A stretch of DNA of 64,000 nucleotides, taken from Oxytricha trifallax. Taxonomy: Eukaryota; Ciliophora; Spirotrichea; Sporadotrichida; Oxytrichidae. Below the pieces are notes generated by a model. The model saw only the letters and a list, made by a program, of their open reading frames with translations. It was not told where the DNA came from and made no database searches. The translations under genes were made by a program, and so were the position numbers. This document shows, piece after piece, positions 1 through 10,520 of the stretch. The stretch is from contig ARYC01000045.1 of NCBI GenBank assembly GCA_000711775.1, positions 186,001 to 250,000 of the forward strand, read 5' to 3'. Within the stretch, counting starts at the first letter, position 1, and each line of letters starts with the position of its first letter.

Positions 1-42
1 TTGTCCATGAACATCTTCCTGCTCTTCGTCAACTCTTTCCAT
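1..42 (-). CDS. Start of an acidic protein (5' end only)
   Basis: A minus-strand ATG at 42-40 opens a 14-codon reading frame (MERVDEEQEDVHGQ) that leaves the window at position 1. The sequence just upstream (43-60) is AT-rich, as in the leaders of other genes here. Only the acidic N-terminus is visible, so no family can be named. It is divergent in position from nothing: the next gene, on the same strand, ends at 270. Confidence 0.4.
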   Translation of the reverse strand, partial: MERVDEEQEDVHGQ

Positions 43-269
43 TTCCTATTATTGTTTAAAATAAATAAATTAATTTTACATTTCTGGGAGTCATCATGTT
101 TTCGTATAATTCTTAGCCTCCTTGTTTAGCTCCTGGTCATAAAAATTGAAAATTATCTATGAACATAATTTTATGATATAATAGTTGAGACATAGATTAA
201 ATAATGAAAGTTGATGGAATATTGTGAAAATTAATATATTCAAAAGTATAAGTGTAACGAGCATTCAAT

Positions 270-1529
270 TCAATTATAAGTTTTCTGTTAGCTGCCTTAG
301 TGAGTATATAGCATTTAGGGAAGTTATTGATGAGTTTGATAATGCTATTACCCAGTAAAGCTATTACTCATTTAATGATTATGCTGTGATTAGTTGAGAA
401 TACTCGCTAAATTAGCATCGTTCTTTGATTTGTTGAGGAGTTCTTGTGCAACAATCAAACTAATTTCTTTGATAAGTGGATTGTCAGCAAGTGCTTATGT
501 TTCGGTGTTTAATTGTCCAACACCCTTATTCAAACTTTGCTCATAGGTCAAAGCGAGCTACTCTCTAGCTTCAACTTCGACCTTGATTTTCTCTTGCAAT
601 TAAGCCATATAGATCTTCAAAGTCTCAACACTCTTGTCCCACTAGACTAAATGATCTTCTCTTCTTTTGATTTCATAAGTAGTGGACTCTTGATTGATTC
701 TCTCCTTAAACCATTGATGTGTAACTCCTCTCCAGCTTCCGAATAAAAGCCTCATTTGTCTTCTGAACATGTAATTTCTTGAATAGGCTTTGAGTCTCTT
801 CTCTCTTCTTACGATTTAAGTGTGATAGATAATTTCTCTAAAAGCTACTCTCTTCAAGTAGTTTTAGTACTTCTTTTGCAGAAGCTGTTAAGTGAGCTAC
901 TTAACAGCTTTATTCTTTTCTTTAGTAATTTCAATGTCGTTCTCTTTGTGAGTTATCAGATTTTTAGAGTCGGTGATGTGCGTGGTTTTCTCAGTAAGAT
1001 TTGCTTGATAATTTTCTTCATATTCTTGCATGTATTAAACTCTGAGTTAGCTGTACTCTAAGACAAGTTTTTCCTTAAATTCTCTAAAAAGTCTATCGTA
1101 GCATTTCTTAAAAGTTAGAATCTACTAATTGTCATTTGGCAAGGGGATTCTCTCTTTCATCACTATTCAAATTGGATTATTACAACCATGAACTAAAACA
1201 TTTTCTACTTACTTTCATATACAGGGGCGTTTGGTTTTTGATAAGAAGCAAGAACTTTTTTATTAAGCATTCTAATTGAGTAGCCAATCTTTTCAGACAT
1301 CACATCCTGAGATTCTCCACCAATAGTGCCTGGAGGAGTTGATCTTCTCTCTGATTCATCGTCTTCCTCACTGATTCTAGAACCCATGAAATAGGTCGGC
1401 TTTCCTCTATCAGAATATTCAACTTGCAAGCTGTATACTTTACCATCATCGCTTCTTCTACCTTTAAAAGATTAATATAGACATATGAAAATTACCATCG
1501 TCCGAAAATGAAGAGTTCATATGAGACAT
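270..1529 (-). CDS. Coiled-coil protein of unknown function, three exons
   Basis: I do not recognise the family. The ATG at 1529-1527 opens MSHMNSSFSDDG, followed by a short GT..AG intron (about 1465-1497) and an exon with a Ser/Glu/Asp-rich stretch. A second intron (about 1142-1188, GTAAGT..AATAG) leads to a long helical C-terminal part with many Lys, Glu and Gln residues, including RVQYMQEYEENYQ. This part reads as coiled coil with basic Arg/Lys patches. It ends in a Q/H/N-rich tail and TGA at 272-270. TAA and TAG occur in frame many times as Gln. No pointer-flanked insert was needed to keep the frame, so this gene seems to be free of IESs. A centrosomal or ciliary role would fit, but is inference. 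Confidence 0.7.
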
Positions 1530-2782
1530 TTCTTAATTTAAATTTAATTTGATCTTGTTTATTTATTTAAAAGACGATAAAATTTAGAAAAACATATCAT
1601 CAAAGCATATAAAGGTAATTGAATATTGATAGCTCCTGGTCCCTTTTTGGGTTTTCCACTTTGATAATATTTACTTGCTGTCACTCCCTTGCCGCCAGTT
1701 GCCCCAGCATTTCCCTTCTTTGTTTTCTTGAAAACAGCAACATCAAGCTATTACATTAAATTTTTTAATTTAAGCTCATATCAATATTTAATGTGTTACC
1801 TCATTTCTAGCGTTTTCATAGACATTTCTAAGGTTCTAAGTAATACCATCTTCTACTCCAAGATGTTTCTCTGCAAAATTTACTGCTTTTTTATAACTCA
1901 AAATTGCTGCAGGATATGACCTTAGGAACTCTTGTTCTACTCCCATATTATGATAAGCGATAGCGAGGACAGCAGTGCGATCTTTTGAGCTACCATCACC
2001 AACAGCTGAACTTGAATAATCCTCGTCATCGTCTGGATTTGGAGTGGGGTCTAAACGCCTTCTCAACATAATTTCTTGCAATAAAATGACTGCTGACATA
2101 GCATGATTCAAAGCCAATTCGTGCTTGTTTAATTGAGACAGTACTGCACAAATATTCAGATGAGTATCTGCTTAGATTTCAGGTCTCTGTAAACGAGACT
2201 CTATTTAGAGGGCTTTCTGTAGGAAATTTAAAGCCGTTCTCATCTTTCCAATTCTATTAAAAAGTTTAACTTATTATAAATTTACCTTCTGTAATAGCAA
2301 GCCATATTGTTGAAAGTCATAGCTTGACCAAGTTCGTTATTTTCACAAAGCTCTTCTGATTTCTTTAATAAATCTAAAGCACTGTTTATGTCCTCTTTCT
2401 TTAGATAGTACACAGCCAATATATTGCAAATTTCACACAATTACTTGCATGTTCTAGTGAACTAAAAGCAAATTATTAGTAATATGTTCATTTTCATGAA
2501 GGAATATTCTTTATATTTTTTATTTTTTTGGTATTCACTTAATATTTCCATAACTTACTTCTCTGCTATTTGTCCCAAAATTGATTTTCTTAATCTTGAG
2601 CAGTTCCTCGAGTATACCGATTGCTTCCACATATTTACTCTATTTATAAATTAAATAAGTTTATTCACTAATTATTGAATAAGCCTTACTTCTTGTTAGA
2701 ATTACTTAGCTGCATCTTCCAGCTTTTTTATTTCAACGAGAAGAGATGGATCTACTCCGCTGTCTGCACCAGTTGAATTCAT
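1517..2782 (-). CDS. Tetratricopeptide-repeat protein
   Basis: ATG at 2782-2780 (MNSTGADSGVDPSLLVEIKK). Five exons are joined by short GT..AG introns near 2645-2693, 2463-2555, 2252-2286 and 1755-1802. The protein is built of helical pairs with TPR spacing: a segment with LAVYYLKKEDINSALDLLKK, one with AMTFNNMACYYRRIGKMRTA, and one with YHNMGVEQEFLRSYPAAILS. TPR proteins of this layout (kinesin-light-chain or ciliary type) act as scaffolds. A Gly/Lys-rich tail follows. The C-terminal end is uncertain: the open frame runs to a TGA at 1519-1517, slightly into the start of the next minus-strand gene, so the true end may be set by an unrecognised insert. Confidence 0.7.
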
Positions 2783-2999
2783 ATTTTACTAATTTTATTA
2801 AATTTTATCAATTTTATAATAATCCTTGTGAAAATAGTTAAATCAACTCTTCAAATTCGATTGTAATACAATCTTAATTGAAATCAATGTTAAATTTGCA
2901 TAGGAGAGGAATATAGAAGGTTCTAGAGAGTGGTAATATGTGTATTTAAGCTGATGAATCTTGATAGAGTTAATAATTTATTTAAATTAATATCTTAAC

Positions 3000-3838
3000 A
3001 GTCTACCCAAACATCATCTACAATGGTCGAAGAACTTCACAGACAAGGATCAGTTATCCCAGTTTCATGCCACTAATCAGAGAGCACTCAGTATATACTA
3101 AATATTGATGAGTAATTTTATAAAATAAATTACTTTAGTACTGTCATCCCAGTACCAGTCGGCAAAGCATGGGGCTTCTTCAAGTCATTCCAATTGGAGA
3201 AATTGGTACCAAACAAGATTTCATCAACCAAATTCACTTCAGGCTCATCTGGACAAATCGACTCAGTCGTAGAGATTCACTACGCTCAATTATAATGTTA
3301 TTATTTTTTTATTACTTGACAAAGTCATATTGTTTTCTATTTTTAATTCTGCTATTTGAAAAATTTATTGACTGATGGAGCTAAGTGGGAGTTGAGACTC
3401 GTTGAGATCAGTGAACTCAGACACTCAGTTGGCTATCAAGTCCTCTCCACTGAGCCATCCCATCAAGTCACCTCAATCATTTAATTTAAAGCATAAAATT
3501 CCCAAGGATATGCTGAAATCGATTGAGATATTTTGGATTTTATCTCAATCCAAGGCCAAATCTTGTTGAAGGCTGTGACTGATGACAACACCACCTACGT
3601 TGAGTGGATCACTGACTTCTCCAACGATGCTGATGCAACTGTGATCAGCGACCAGAGATACAAGAAACTTGAATTCTTCGCTGAACTCAAGAAGACTCTC
3701 ACTGCCTCACAATCACCAATTAATTTCATAAAAGAAATTTATCCTCCTTTTACTAGTGTGCTATTAAAGGAATTTGAGCCAATATTAAGCTATATAATCA
3801 TCAATTTTATTATTATTAAATATAATGATTATATTTGA
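3000..3838 (+). CDS. SRPBCC/START-like (Bet v1-fold) protein, IES-interrupted
   Basis: Four conserved blocks are separated by three non-intron inserts. Block 1 contains LQWSKNFTDKDQLSQFHATN, block 2 VIPVPVGKAWGFFKSFQLEK, block 3 DGAKWELRLVEISE, block 4 TYVEWITDFSNDADATVISD. Together they match the pattern of polyketide-cyclase/START-like SRPBCC proteins, which bind hydrophobic ligands in a helix-grip cavity. The N-terminal ATG is not convincing in the upstream sequence, and the last codons after LTAS may lie in another segment. The blocks are clearly more GC-rich than the inserts. The ligand cannot be guessed. Family assignment is from general SRPBCC character (W at domain start, EW.TDF near the end). 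Confidence 0.7.
3094..3140. other. IES 1 of the SRPBCC gene, pointer AGTA
   Basis: AGTA occurs at 3090-3093 and 3137-3140. Removing 47 nt joins ATNQRAL to STVIPVPVG in frame. A GT..AG splice here would shift the frame, which argues against an intron. Confidence 0.75.
3287..3373. other. IES 2 of the SRPBCC gene, pointer CT
   Basis: The 2-bp repeat CT lies at 3285-3286 and 3372-3373. Removing 87 nt gives VVEIHYA-DGAKWELRL in frame. No GT..AG borders exist at the coding junctions. Confidence 0.7.
3479..3550. other. IES 3 of the SRPBCC gene, pointer TCAATC
   Basis: TCAATC is repeated at 3473-3478 and 3545-3550. The insert has an in-frame TGA. Removing 72 nt gives SHQVTSIQGQILLKAV in frame. Confidence 0.8.
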
Positions 3839-4266
3839 ATGAAGATGAACAGCACTTGCTTATCAGAGAATCTAAGCAGATATGTATGAGAAAATGTGAG
3901 ATAATCTATCTCACTCTAGCTATATTGCATTTAATTTCAAAAAATAAGATATGTTTATTGCAAAAATCCAATTCATATATTTTGCAGAATTCAGTTAGAA
4001 TTAAGCATTTATTGATTTCATCAATTGTATTTGAGCAGTAATGATTTAACCAAAGATTTCACATTTTATTTATTCCCATTTTTAAGATATATCTTAATTC
4101 ATTAGTCACAAATCATTTCATTTTACTGGATTAAAATATCTCAAAATTTGTCACTAAATTGTAATTATACTACCCTTAAATGCACTATTAAGAGAGAGTT
4201 TATTAATAATGTATTTATTTGCACAAAATAATGATATATATTTGTAAATATTAGTGAGCATGTTAT
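3839..4266. other. AT-rich intergenic stretch between convergent genes
   Basis: Lies between the SRPBCC gene (+) and the end of the B56 gene (-). Short open frames here have no recognisable content. I see no RNA gene or repeat. Confidence 0.5.
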
Positions 4267-6153
4267 TCATAGATCCTGTGGATTAGTGATGCCCACTCTC
4301 TATTCAAACCTAGTCCATTTATTTTCAATTTCCTTGACTCTAGTCTGCTTATTTTTATCTTCTGTGTTTGCTATCTTTGTTAACTGCTCAAAACCCTCTG
4401 GGTCAATTTAATAAAATATCCAAAATACTTGATAATTAACTTTTGGGGAAAAGATATTAAGATAATGTGTGTGAAATTTCCATATAACTGCGAATAACTG
4501 TATAAGTGATGGTTGTTACAGTTTAGTTCCAGTGAGCTTGTTAAGAACCAGTAATTAGATTCTTTACTATTAGTGGGTAAGCCAGGGCTTTATTTTGCTT
4601 TACTAATTTTTGAATTGTATCAGAGTTCAAGTATAATAGCGCTCTTTCAGCTGCTTAAATATATTATCAAATTAGCATTTGAACAATGACATTAAATTAT
4701 GCTAGACAATATAAATATGCTTGGTAGTGCATAGATTGTGAGGTTTTAATAATTCTCTTGAGTAATTTCGGCCCAAAATCTGCAAATTTTGATTGCACCA
4801 CGAGAATATGTGTATCCATAATTTCTTCAATTTCATTTAAGAATATGACTTCCTTAGCTGGATTAGTGATTGGCCAGAACTTAACTAATCCCTTGACTAA
4901 CGAAACACTTAGGTTTGCATCTTTTTCCATAAAGTTCTTAATCAATTAAATAATTTAAAAAATGAAACTATATCAACATAGTGAAATATTAGAAAAGAGA
5001 AATATGCTATTTGTTAATACAGAGCTATAGCTGGGTATTGAAATTACTGAGTGTCTTAACTTTATGCAAGGGAATAATAACTTTGCAAAAGAAGTCCTGA
5101 TGTTCAGGCTTCAAGGGGATATTAAAACCTGATACTATTGAAGATAGAATTTCTAGTAATTCGGTTAAGCCGTTATGAGTTTCATGTTCATAAGTTACTT
5201 TTAAGAGAAGATTCATCACATTGGTTTTAATAAAGATATGTAAATACTATCCCAATAATAAAATTTGGACTTCATTTTTAGTTCCACAAATATTTGAAGC
5301 GAAACGAATTAGAAAATTTGTATTTTAATAAATTTGTTCTAATAGGAGTCCTGAGTGCCATAAACTTGCCATATATTCTATGCAAAATAGTTTTTAAATA
5401 GTCTCTCTCCCTGGGGTCTTCGGAGTCAAATAAATCAACCATCTGTTTGATAAACGAATTTGAGACATTTCCAGCAATAATAGACGATTAAATGTAGGTT
5501 GACATCACAAATTTAAGCAAGAGTTCATATACCAGTTAGAGATGAGGCCATGCTTCTTCTAAATGAGGCTCGTCCTCGTCTGGGTCCACGGATGAAGATT
5601 TTTTGTTTGCTATAGAAAAATTGCTATGAATAATTGTATGCAAGAATATAGATAAATGTGAAATTAGACTTACTCTTATTAGTGAAAGTCCTGAAAATAT
5701 TCACTTCAACTAGTTTTATTGCTTCTTTAAGAATTTACTCATTCATCAAAACCTAAAATGCAGCAGGATCCTCAAGAATATTAATTTACGATTAAAATAG
5801 TTGATCAACTATGTAATTATCTCATCATTAACTATAAATTTTATGAATATCAATGACTTCAATGAGTGTGTCTTTTTTCTAATCTTTAAATTCTTAATCC
5901 TTTTTACTGTCACTAAAATCAGCCATTCGATAGCACGCTTTCAATTTTGCAATATATAACATTTTCCACTTCTCAATATCCATGTCTATAAAATTTTACA
6001 ATTAAAAAATGAAAAAGAGACAATGCTATACGTATTTAGAAATAGATCTAACTCTAAATATAGTCCAGTACGACAGAAATATTTACCTTTAAAAGAGGGA
6101 AGATTTTGAATCTCAATTTTAGAAAAGTCGATCTTAGAGCGGCTTTAAAGCAT
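4267..6153 (-). CDS. PP2A regulatory subunit B56 (B') family
   Basis: B56 subunits form HEAT-like solenoids that direct the PP2A phosphatase core to substrates. Diagnostic stretches are present in order: [102 protein letters not shown] and [17 protein letters not shown]. The ATG at 6153-6151 begins a short first exon ending near LPSFK, followed by a GT..AG intron. Another intron follows [11 protein letters not shown] and one (43 nt) lies near 4392-4434. Three pointer-flanked IESs interrupt it. A further 24-nt segment near 5835 must also be removed to avoid two TGAs; it could be a minimal intron. The C-terminal tail is short and basic, without the long extension of some animal isoforms. Confidence 0.93.
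4657..4722. other. IES in the B56 gene, pointer TGCTT
   Basis: TGCTT occurs at 4652-4656 and 4718-4722. Removing 66 nt joins SMHYQA to [11 protein letters not shown], reproducing the invariant B56 motif HFQVAERAL. Confidence 0.85.
4943..5018. other. IES in the B56 gene, pointer TTAAT
   Basis: TTAAT occurs at 4938-4942 and 5014-5018. Removing 76 nt gives [20 protein letters not shown], which aligns with the B56 segment around QFLEKD. Confidence 0.8.
5233..5344. other. IES in the B56 gene, pointer TAATA
   Basis: TAATA occurs at 5228-5232 and 5340-5344. Removing 112 nt gives [20 protein letters not shown] in frame, matching B56 between IYGKF and HNGL. Confidence 0.8.
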
Positions 6154-6167
6154 CCCATTTAAATTAT

Positions 6168-6687
6168 GGGGGGGGGGAAAGTTTCCTGCACTCGTGATAG
6201 TTTCCTGCACTGTTTTTATATGCAAAATTTCATAAATTTAACAATAAACTTTTTTTTGCAACCCATAAATTTTAAGATATTTTTTAAAATATCATATACG
6301 AACTTCTTTAAAATATAGTGTTATACATTGTCTAATATGATATACAATTGAAAGAATTATCTAGAATTTTAACAACAATTGGATAAAATATTTGGTATTT
6401 CATTAGTACAGAGTGGACAGTATTATGGTTAAGATACAGAAGTCTACTAATATCAGATGGAATCTAGATAGTGACCTTTCTTGGATGATGATTAGATTCC
6501 ATGTTAATAAAGATATTGATTAATTGAAGAATAGAATAAGTAATAAATATATAAACAAATTAGTAAACAATTTGGTTTATAAATGTGATAAAAATTAAAT
6601 TCTAAAAATGAAAAAAAATTTAGTGCAGGAAACTAACCTAAAATTTTTTTTTATAATAGACCGGTGCAGGAAACTTTCCCACCCCCA
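6168..6687. mobile_element. MITE-like element A, copy 1, with a helix-turn-helix remnant
   Basis: The left end is a run of ten G followed by AAAGTTTCCTGCAC (6178-6191). The right end is GTGCAGGAAACTTTCCCACC (6664-6683) continuing into CCC, an inverted copy. A second AGTTTCCTGCAC follows 17 bp inside the left end, and TTAGTGCAGGAAACT lies inside the right end. A minus-strand frame starting at 6502 reads MESNHHPRKVTIQIPSDISR followed by LLYLNHNTVHSVLMKY, which looks like the helix-turn-helix of a Tc1/mariner-type transposase; no catalytic part is seen. Flanking AAATT on both sides could be a target duplication. The element sits immediately upstream of the B56 ATG, so it lies in that gene's promoter region. 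Confidence 0.65.
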
Positions 6688-7237
6688 AATTCTGTTAGTT
6701 TAAATCTCTTCTCTAATCTGGCTTAATTATTTGCTAATTTTATTCATGAATATAATTAGTATGGAAATTTACAATATTTGATGGAATTTATTAAGGAGGG
6801 TCGTAATAAATTTTATGAATTTGAAAACTGGAAAATAATAAGAAAAATTGTTAATCCAAAACTTAATTGTGTTTTATAACTTAATAAAAATTAATAGAAA
6901 CGAATTCCTTTGAATTTCTTTGGGCAATTTTAGAAGAGCTTTTGGTTGCAATACTTTACCTGTTGCCATTTTCTTAATATATCGATCAAGAACTTAACTG
7001 TCTTTTATAATATTGCTGAAAATATATTAATTAATTCAAATAGCAATGATTTATTTAAATATTTATCCTTTGATAGTAATTGTTTTAATTTTGATTTTGG
7101 CTATAAGTTTAATTATTATAGTAGCTTTATTAAATTAATATAATTTTTTAAATCATTCAGTTATAATTAAAATTCCAATTAACTTGGCTTTTAGCGAGTT
7201 ACTACTGCAATCATGATTCCTAATGCAGTTTCTTTAT
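6688..7237. other. AT-rich intergenic sequence
   Basis: Between element A and the end of the ABC transporter gene. The small open frames here (for example near 6946-7143) are AT-rich with no family resemblance. I see no RNA gene. Confidence 0.5.
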
Positions 7238-9665
7238 TCAGTTACCATTTTTAGGTTAATCTTGGGGTTATGTCGAGTCTGACTAAATTGGAAGTATTGG
7301 GTCAATTTCTTATAAAATCTCAGCTGGTATATTTTGTTTGCTCTTTTCTTAATCTCTCAGGTAATCTCTCCACATTTATGAGTAGAAAATAGAAACTATA
7401 AGATTGCTATTAATATGATTTGTATACAAAATAATATAATAAAATAAAGAGTAAAGGGAGCCTTCTCTATGCATAAGCTCCCAATGAGTTCCTTATTCTG
7501 CAACTTTCCCATCTGCCATTACGAAAATATTGTCCACGTTAATAATTGAACTCAACCTGTGGGCACAATATATTACTGTTTTATCTCGTAGCATTTCATC
7601 TAAGCAGTCAGCTATCGTTGATTCAATGTATTTAAATCTGTTTTTAATCTGAAAAAGTAAAAAAGAACACATTTAAGAATATAAAGGTAATTCAATATGA
7701 GGATCTAGGTTACTAGTGGCTTCATCAAACAAGAATATTTCTGAGTCTTTCTTCAGTAAAGCTCTTGCAATTAAAATTCTTTACCTCTCTCCACCTGAAA
7801 GCTTGCTTCCTAGGTCTCCACATTATGTATCATAGCCATGTTCCATTTTCAAGATAGTTTCATGAATTGAACATTTCTTAGCAATCTCAATAACTTCTTC
7901 CATAGAAGCTTATGGATTACCGTATTTCAAATTAAACAAGATGGAATCATTGAATAATATACCATTTTAAGGTACCACACTAATGTATTTTCTGAATGAT
8001 TCGAAAGTTAAGTCTTTTAAGTCTTGGCCATCTATAAGAACTTAGCCTTCCTCTGGATCATAGATTCTTGTCTAAGATATAATTTAAGTAAAATAAAAAT
8101 TACCATTAAATTCAAGAGAGTCGTTTTCCCAAAGCCACTGTATCCCACTATAGCATTAGTTGACTTTGGTTTAATGCTAATTGTCAAATCATTGAACAGA
8201 TAAAGTTGTGCGAAAGTTTTATCTCTGACTTGCATTTTGCCTTTCTTGTCATAAGTTATATTGGAAAGTACATGCTTGAAATTTAGATTTTTCAATTCAA
8301 TTTTCCCCTCTTTATACTAAAATGGTACTGCATTAGGGCTTTCCCTAACTAGAGGTTATTGCTTTATAACAAAATATAGATCCTCCATTTCAACTTGAGA
8401 TTAATCCAATTATCTAAATAGAGTACCCATATTACTTAGAGGCCCACTAAGTTGCAAAAATAGCGCTTGTAACATGACAAAATCTCCTGAAGTTAATCTG
8501 CCATTAGAAACATCCCAAGCTGACATTAAAAGGTTAATTGTCAATCCTAAAGAGTAGATAGCTTACTGCCCAACATTAAGCTTAGTCAAAGTCTCTTAAA
8601 TAAATAGAGTAGATGCCTTAATCTTATTTAGCAGCTTTTAATATCTTTAAGACTCTAATTTCTCGTTATTGTAGTTTTTCACTGTCTCAAAATTCATCAT
8701 ACTTTCGTTAAGATAAAATTCAGATTTCTTCTCGTTATTTTTGTTCTTTCTAATTAATGTTTGTCGATATTAACTGTACCATTTTGAGAAGGCAGTATAA
8801 GCAGATAGTGTGACTAGCATATTTACCAAATATGGCGTTCCACAATAGAAATACATAGTACCGCAAAGCAAAACAAATTCAAAAGCCACAGGAGCAAAAA
8901 AACCTAAACTAAATCTCAAGGCACTCTCCATAGACTTAACAGCCTTTACAATAGCAAATACTGTATTTTTAGACGATACTTTGTGAAAGTAAATGTCGAG
9001 CTAGTGCAAATGGTTAAAAGAGTGCAGGGAAAGATTTTTTAGTGCAGTTTAAATAATCTATGTTACCTGATTCATTCTAATTTCTTATAGTAAAGTAGAG
9101 AGGAATCTTGAAGCACCGAAACCAACAATTGATAGCATAGCTAAATTTATATCCATCTTTGAGATATCTGAAATTGCATTCACAGCTGACTTTAAAAAGA
9201 ATGGACTTCCAATTGCAAGAATTTTAGATAAAGCTAGTAAAGCTGTCGACTTATAAAGTATAGGTTTTGTTTCCTCATTTAAAATAAAAGGTTTCAAGAA
9301 CTAGTTTATCTCTTTTTTGGTTGCTCTATAGACATGGAAGTCACTAAAGATAGTCTTACTTTTATTATTTGGCCATCATAAGATATGGATTTTTGTCAAT
9401 ACTCTATGAATTTTTATCTTTTTCTTCCTTATTTTGGAAAGTCTTTTCCTGATCTATAAAAGATATACCTTTATATACAATTTTTATGACTACCTTTATT
9501 TTCAGTACTAAAATACCTGCAATATTTAGTATCTCCATATTAATATCCTACTTAATGTTAGGTTTCTAATCTGTAATTGCTTGCTTTATTGATAATTTTT
9601 GACATTTTAAGGATTCTTGAAGCACTAATTTGTTTAGAGTGCTTAGCTACATTTAACATCATCAT
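7238..9665 (-). CDS. ATM1: Mitochondrial ATM1/ABCB7-type ABC half transporter
   Basis: Inner-membrane exporter of a glutathione-linked sulfur or Fe-S compound for cytosolic Fe-S assembly (family knowledge). The ATG at 9665-9663 opens a basic, Ser/Lys/Arg-rich presequence (MMMLNVAKHSKQISASRILK) of mitochondrial type. Two introns lie near 9463-9502 and 9334-9367. The membrane domain holds the ATM1 signatures LLQEIRMNQ, NLSLHSFNHLHQLDIYFH, NYNNEKLESQRYQ and LSGPLSNMGTLFR. The ATP-binding domain has Walker A VGYSGFGKTT, signature LSGGERQR, Walker B IFLFDEATS and the H-loop CAHRLSSI. One intron (about 8071-8102) lies just after Walker A. One IES lies between Walker B and the H-loop. The C-terminal tail after QMWRDYLRDQEK is Pro/Gln-rich and ends in TGA at 7240-7238. 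Confidence 0.93.
7650..7696. other. IES in the ATM1 gene, pointer AAT
   Basis: AAT occurs at 7647-7649 and 7694-7696. Removing 47 nt joins SNLDPHI to KNRFKYIES in frame. The 3' side looks like an intron acceptor (TTTTTCAG) but the 5' side has no GT, so a pointer junction is preferred. Confidence 0.6.
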
Positions 9666-9926
9666 CTTTAATTCTAATAGTAAAATTGGACTATATAGAA
9701 TTCTATCTAAATTTCAAGAATAAAATTCCAAATCAAATTTTACAGATTACTTATTTCTCTGAAATGCTTCCTACTAAGTGAATAATATAAAGTGGTATGA
9801 TAAATTAATACAATTTGAATATAAGAAAAGAAGGTTCTCTGTATGAGTAGGTTGAATGAGAATTATATTAGTAAATCTTTATGTTTAAAATTAATAATTA
9901 ATTTTTAGTTAAGCAAACAAAAGAAA

Positions 9927-10345
9927 ATGCCAATGGAAAATATGGTCCACATGTTTGGTGGTACTAAAAAGAAGTCAACCCTTGTCGATGAAAGAGTCAT
10001 CTATTGTTAAATTATTTAAGCAATTTAACCAAATTTACTAAATTCATTCATTTAGATTTAATTCTCTAATAAATGAATAATTAAGCTTAATTTATTTAAA
10101 CATTTTACAATAGTAAGTTAATAGATATACGAACCTCGGTTATTAACTTCTATTTTAGTTTCCCCAGAGAAGATGAGGGTTCCCCCAGACAAAGTATCTT
10201 GGACAAGTTTTGCTAGGCCGACGTGAAGACCTTCAGAAACTGTATGGGCTTAAATAACAATGATGAGAACAAGTGCCTCACAACCAAGAACATCCTTGAT
10301 AAGTGCTCTGCTGCAGCTTTCAAGAAAGTTAACTCAGAGTTATGA
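9927..10345 (+). CDS. Twin CX9C (CHCH-domain) protein
   Basis: Small protein, about 90 residues. The ATG at 9927 opens MPMENMVHMFGGTKKK. The C-terminal half has two CX9C motifs, C-QADVKTFRN-C and C-LTTKNILDK-C. Proteins of this fold are imported into the mitochondrial intermembrane space by Mia40/Erv1 and serve respiratory-complex assembly; the exact member cannot be told. One IES splits it: pointer CTATT joins RVIY to FSFPREDEGSP in frame. A splice at the nearest GT..AG would shift the frame. Divergent from the ATM1 gene, sharing an AT-rich upstream region of about 260 bp. Stop TGA at 10343-10345. Confidence 0.8.
10006..10154. other. IES in the CX9C gene, pointer CTATT
   Basis: CTATT is at 10001-10005 and 10150-10154. 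Removing 149 nt restores the frame (TAT TTT AGT TTC). Confidence 0.75.
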
Positions 10346-10440
10346 TTTAATAAATTCATTTTACTTAAAAGCTTAGAAAATGCAAAAATAAAGCTGTTAT
10401 TGAGTTATTTAATTACATAATATATACCAATTATTTTTTA

Positions 10441-10520
10441 GAGCCCGAGTGGATCTTCTGAGAACCACGATACATGCGGGTGTGTGGATGGGCCATGAGA
10501 TGTGCGCCCATCCATATAAG
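10441..10520. ncRNA. GC-rich, strongly structured element; candidate ncRNA
   Basis: An 80-bp island far richer in G and C than its surroundings. It can fold into two hairpins. The first has stem GTGG/CCAC with inner TCT/AGA (10449-10468), enclosed by CCCG (10444-10447) and CGGG (10477-10480). The second has stem GGATGGGC (10486-10493) and GCCCATCC (10506-10513). All three forward frames are short and carry no family. It does not match tRNA, U-snRNA or SRP consensus that I know. The strand is unknown. It may be a small RNA or a structured 3' region of the CX9C transcript. Confidence 0.35.

Noticed and set aside
6946-7143. A short protein gene
   Set aside because: AT-rich composition, no family resemblance, and codons typical of random sequence in an intergenic region.
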